Positions 63,421 to 64,000 of a stretch of 64,000 bases of DNA are shown here, in pieces. Each line of letters opens with the position of its first letter. The stretch's first letter is position 1. Under the pieces are notes generated by a model, which worked only from the letters and a program-made list of their open reading frames with translations, was not told the DNA's origin and did not search any database. Made by a program: the position numbers and the translations under genes. The stretch is from CALXVA01 sp944392465 (lineage in GTDB: Bacteria > Bacillota > Clostridia > TANB77 > CAG-508), in assembly GCA_963931155.1 (NCBI GenBank), contig OZ006978.1:1364001-1428000 (forward strand), read 5' to 3'.

Positions 63421-64000
63421 ATGGAAATAGTGGTAGGAAAAAGAGCTGGTTTTTGTTATGGTGTTAATGAAGCTGTTACAAAAGCTGATGAGGTGATATC
63501 AAAAAATAAAAGTGATAAAGTATATTGTTTAGGTGAACTTGTGCATAATAAACAAGTAATAAAAAATTTAGAAAAAAAAGGATTAGTGTTCATCAATTGT
63601 ATTGATGAACTAGAAGATAAGTTTAAAAAGATAGATGTAAAAGAGAATGAAACAGATAGTATTGAAAGAGGAAAAGAACTTAATGGAAATAATATGGAAG
63701 TGGAACAATTGGAAAAAAATAAGCTAAATGAAAATGATATGAGAAAAAATAACGAAAATAAAGAAGAAAAAACTAGATTAATAATAAGGGCACATGGAAT
63801 TGAGAAGAGCATATATGAAGAAGCTAATAAAAAAAATATAGAATTATTAGATTACACATGTCCAAATGTTTTAGCAATTCATAAAATAGTAGAAGATTAT
63901 GTCAATAAAGGGTATTATATAATAATAATTGGAGGAAAAAAACATCCAGAAACTATTGGTACAGTTAGCTTTGCCAATGGCAAAGGTTTTGTAATAGAAA
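63421..64000 (+). CDS. ispH: 4-hydroxy-3-methylbut-2-enyl diphosphate reductase, N-terminal part, with insertion
   Basis: The last enzyme of the MEP isoprenoid pathway, an Fe-S protein. The frame is open to the end of the window, 193 residues seen. The first cluster Cys is in GFCYGVNEAV, His in GELVHNKQV and RAHGIE, and the second Cys in DYTCPNV; GGKKHPETIG follows. Between INCIDEL and RLIIRAHG there are about 58 residues where the family has about 10; the extra ~48 are Lys/Glu/Asn-rich. ATG 63421 follows AAGGAAAGGA at a loose distance. Confidence 0.92.
   Translation, partial: MEIVVGKRAGFCYGVNEAVTKADEVISKNKSDKVYCLGELVHNKQVIKNLEKKGLVFINCIDELEDKFKKIDVKENETDSIERGKELNGNNMEVEQLEKNKLNENDMRKNNENKEEKTRLIIRAHGIEKSIYEEANKKNIELLDYTCPNVLAIHKIVEDYVNKGYYIIIIGGKKHPETIGTVSFANGKGFVIE

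Noticed and set aside
1..64000. TGA read as tryptophan
   Set aside because: TGA closes parA (2652-2654), the gene at 8790 (9015-9017) and the gene at 26233 (26443-26445), and TGG is used for Trp throughout.
1..64000. tRNA and rRNA genes
   Set aside because: No cloverleaf with GTTCRA and CCA-proximal stem, and no rRNA-like stretch, was seen by eye; a tRNA scan would be decisive.

Overview
The window looks like chromosome from a low-GC (high-20s % by eye), AT-rich, spore-former-related Firmicute of the class Clostridia. Evidence is the AGA-dominated arginine codon use, strong GGAGG ribosome binding sites, Tn1549/CTn-type conjugation genes, a Spo0A-like regulator and a tig-clpP-clpX cluster. 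No rRNA, tRNA or CRISPR array was found. TGA is an ordinary stop.

Layout. 1-891 is the 3' part of lysS. About 999-47544 is one integrative conjugative element (ICE) of about 46.5 kb, bounded by a diverged ~43-bp direct repeat (38/43 identical). 47684-64000 is housekeeping: an M50 protease, tsaD, a phosphoesterase, tig, clpP, clpX, a DUF308 membrane protein, a class A penicillin-binding protein with a PASTA domain, cysS, a DUF1189 protein, ftsH, a convergent RluD-type pseudouridine synthase, and the start of ispH.

The ICE, left to right: a maintenance module (unknown acidic protein, ParA, ParB, repeated putative operators); a surface module (secreted Lys/Asn-rich protein, 1399-residue thioester plus Cna-B adhesin with a VPKTG anchor); a very large DNA methylase/SNF2-type helicase with tnpV nested in another frame; a hydrolase, a tandem-MerR regulator and an ABC-2 exporter; an IS110 insertion; a VapD-type toxin locus; a Toprim protein; a candidate oriT with MobC and a MOBP relaxase; a type IV secretion operon (PcfB, VirD4, Maff2, MT-A70 methylase, VirB6-like, PrgI, VirB4, class B sortase, CHAP hydrolase); a cargo region (MGMT-like, SRPBCC, DUF3788, DUF1697, and a two-component system with an ABC transporter resembling peptide-antibiotic resistance modules); and a control/recombination end (Spo0A-like regulator with an upstream 0A box, sigma-like factor, a ~220-nt highly structured noncoding region, Xis, tyrosine integrase).

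Most striking observation. Four reading frames in the ICE are broken by one extra C placed directly before a glycine codon: one in the methylase/helicase, two in the cargo ABC ATPase and one in its permease. Each insertion creates a CGG codon. A manual scan of every annotated CDS on both strands found no other in-frame CGG, although CGA, CGT and CGC are used. This fits +1 frameshifting at an unassigned or hungry CGG codon, but a systematic sequencing or assembly error at these sites is not excluded.

Other items to check are the structured RNA before xis/int, tnpV nested in the helicase gene, the ICE-borne Spo0A homologue, a 57-bp inverted repeat and a 36-bp perfect palindrome between ftsH and the pseudouridine synthase gene, and a ~48-residue Lys/Glu/Asn-rich insertion in IspH.
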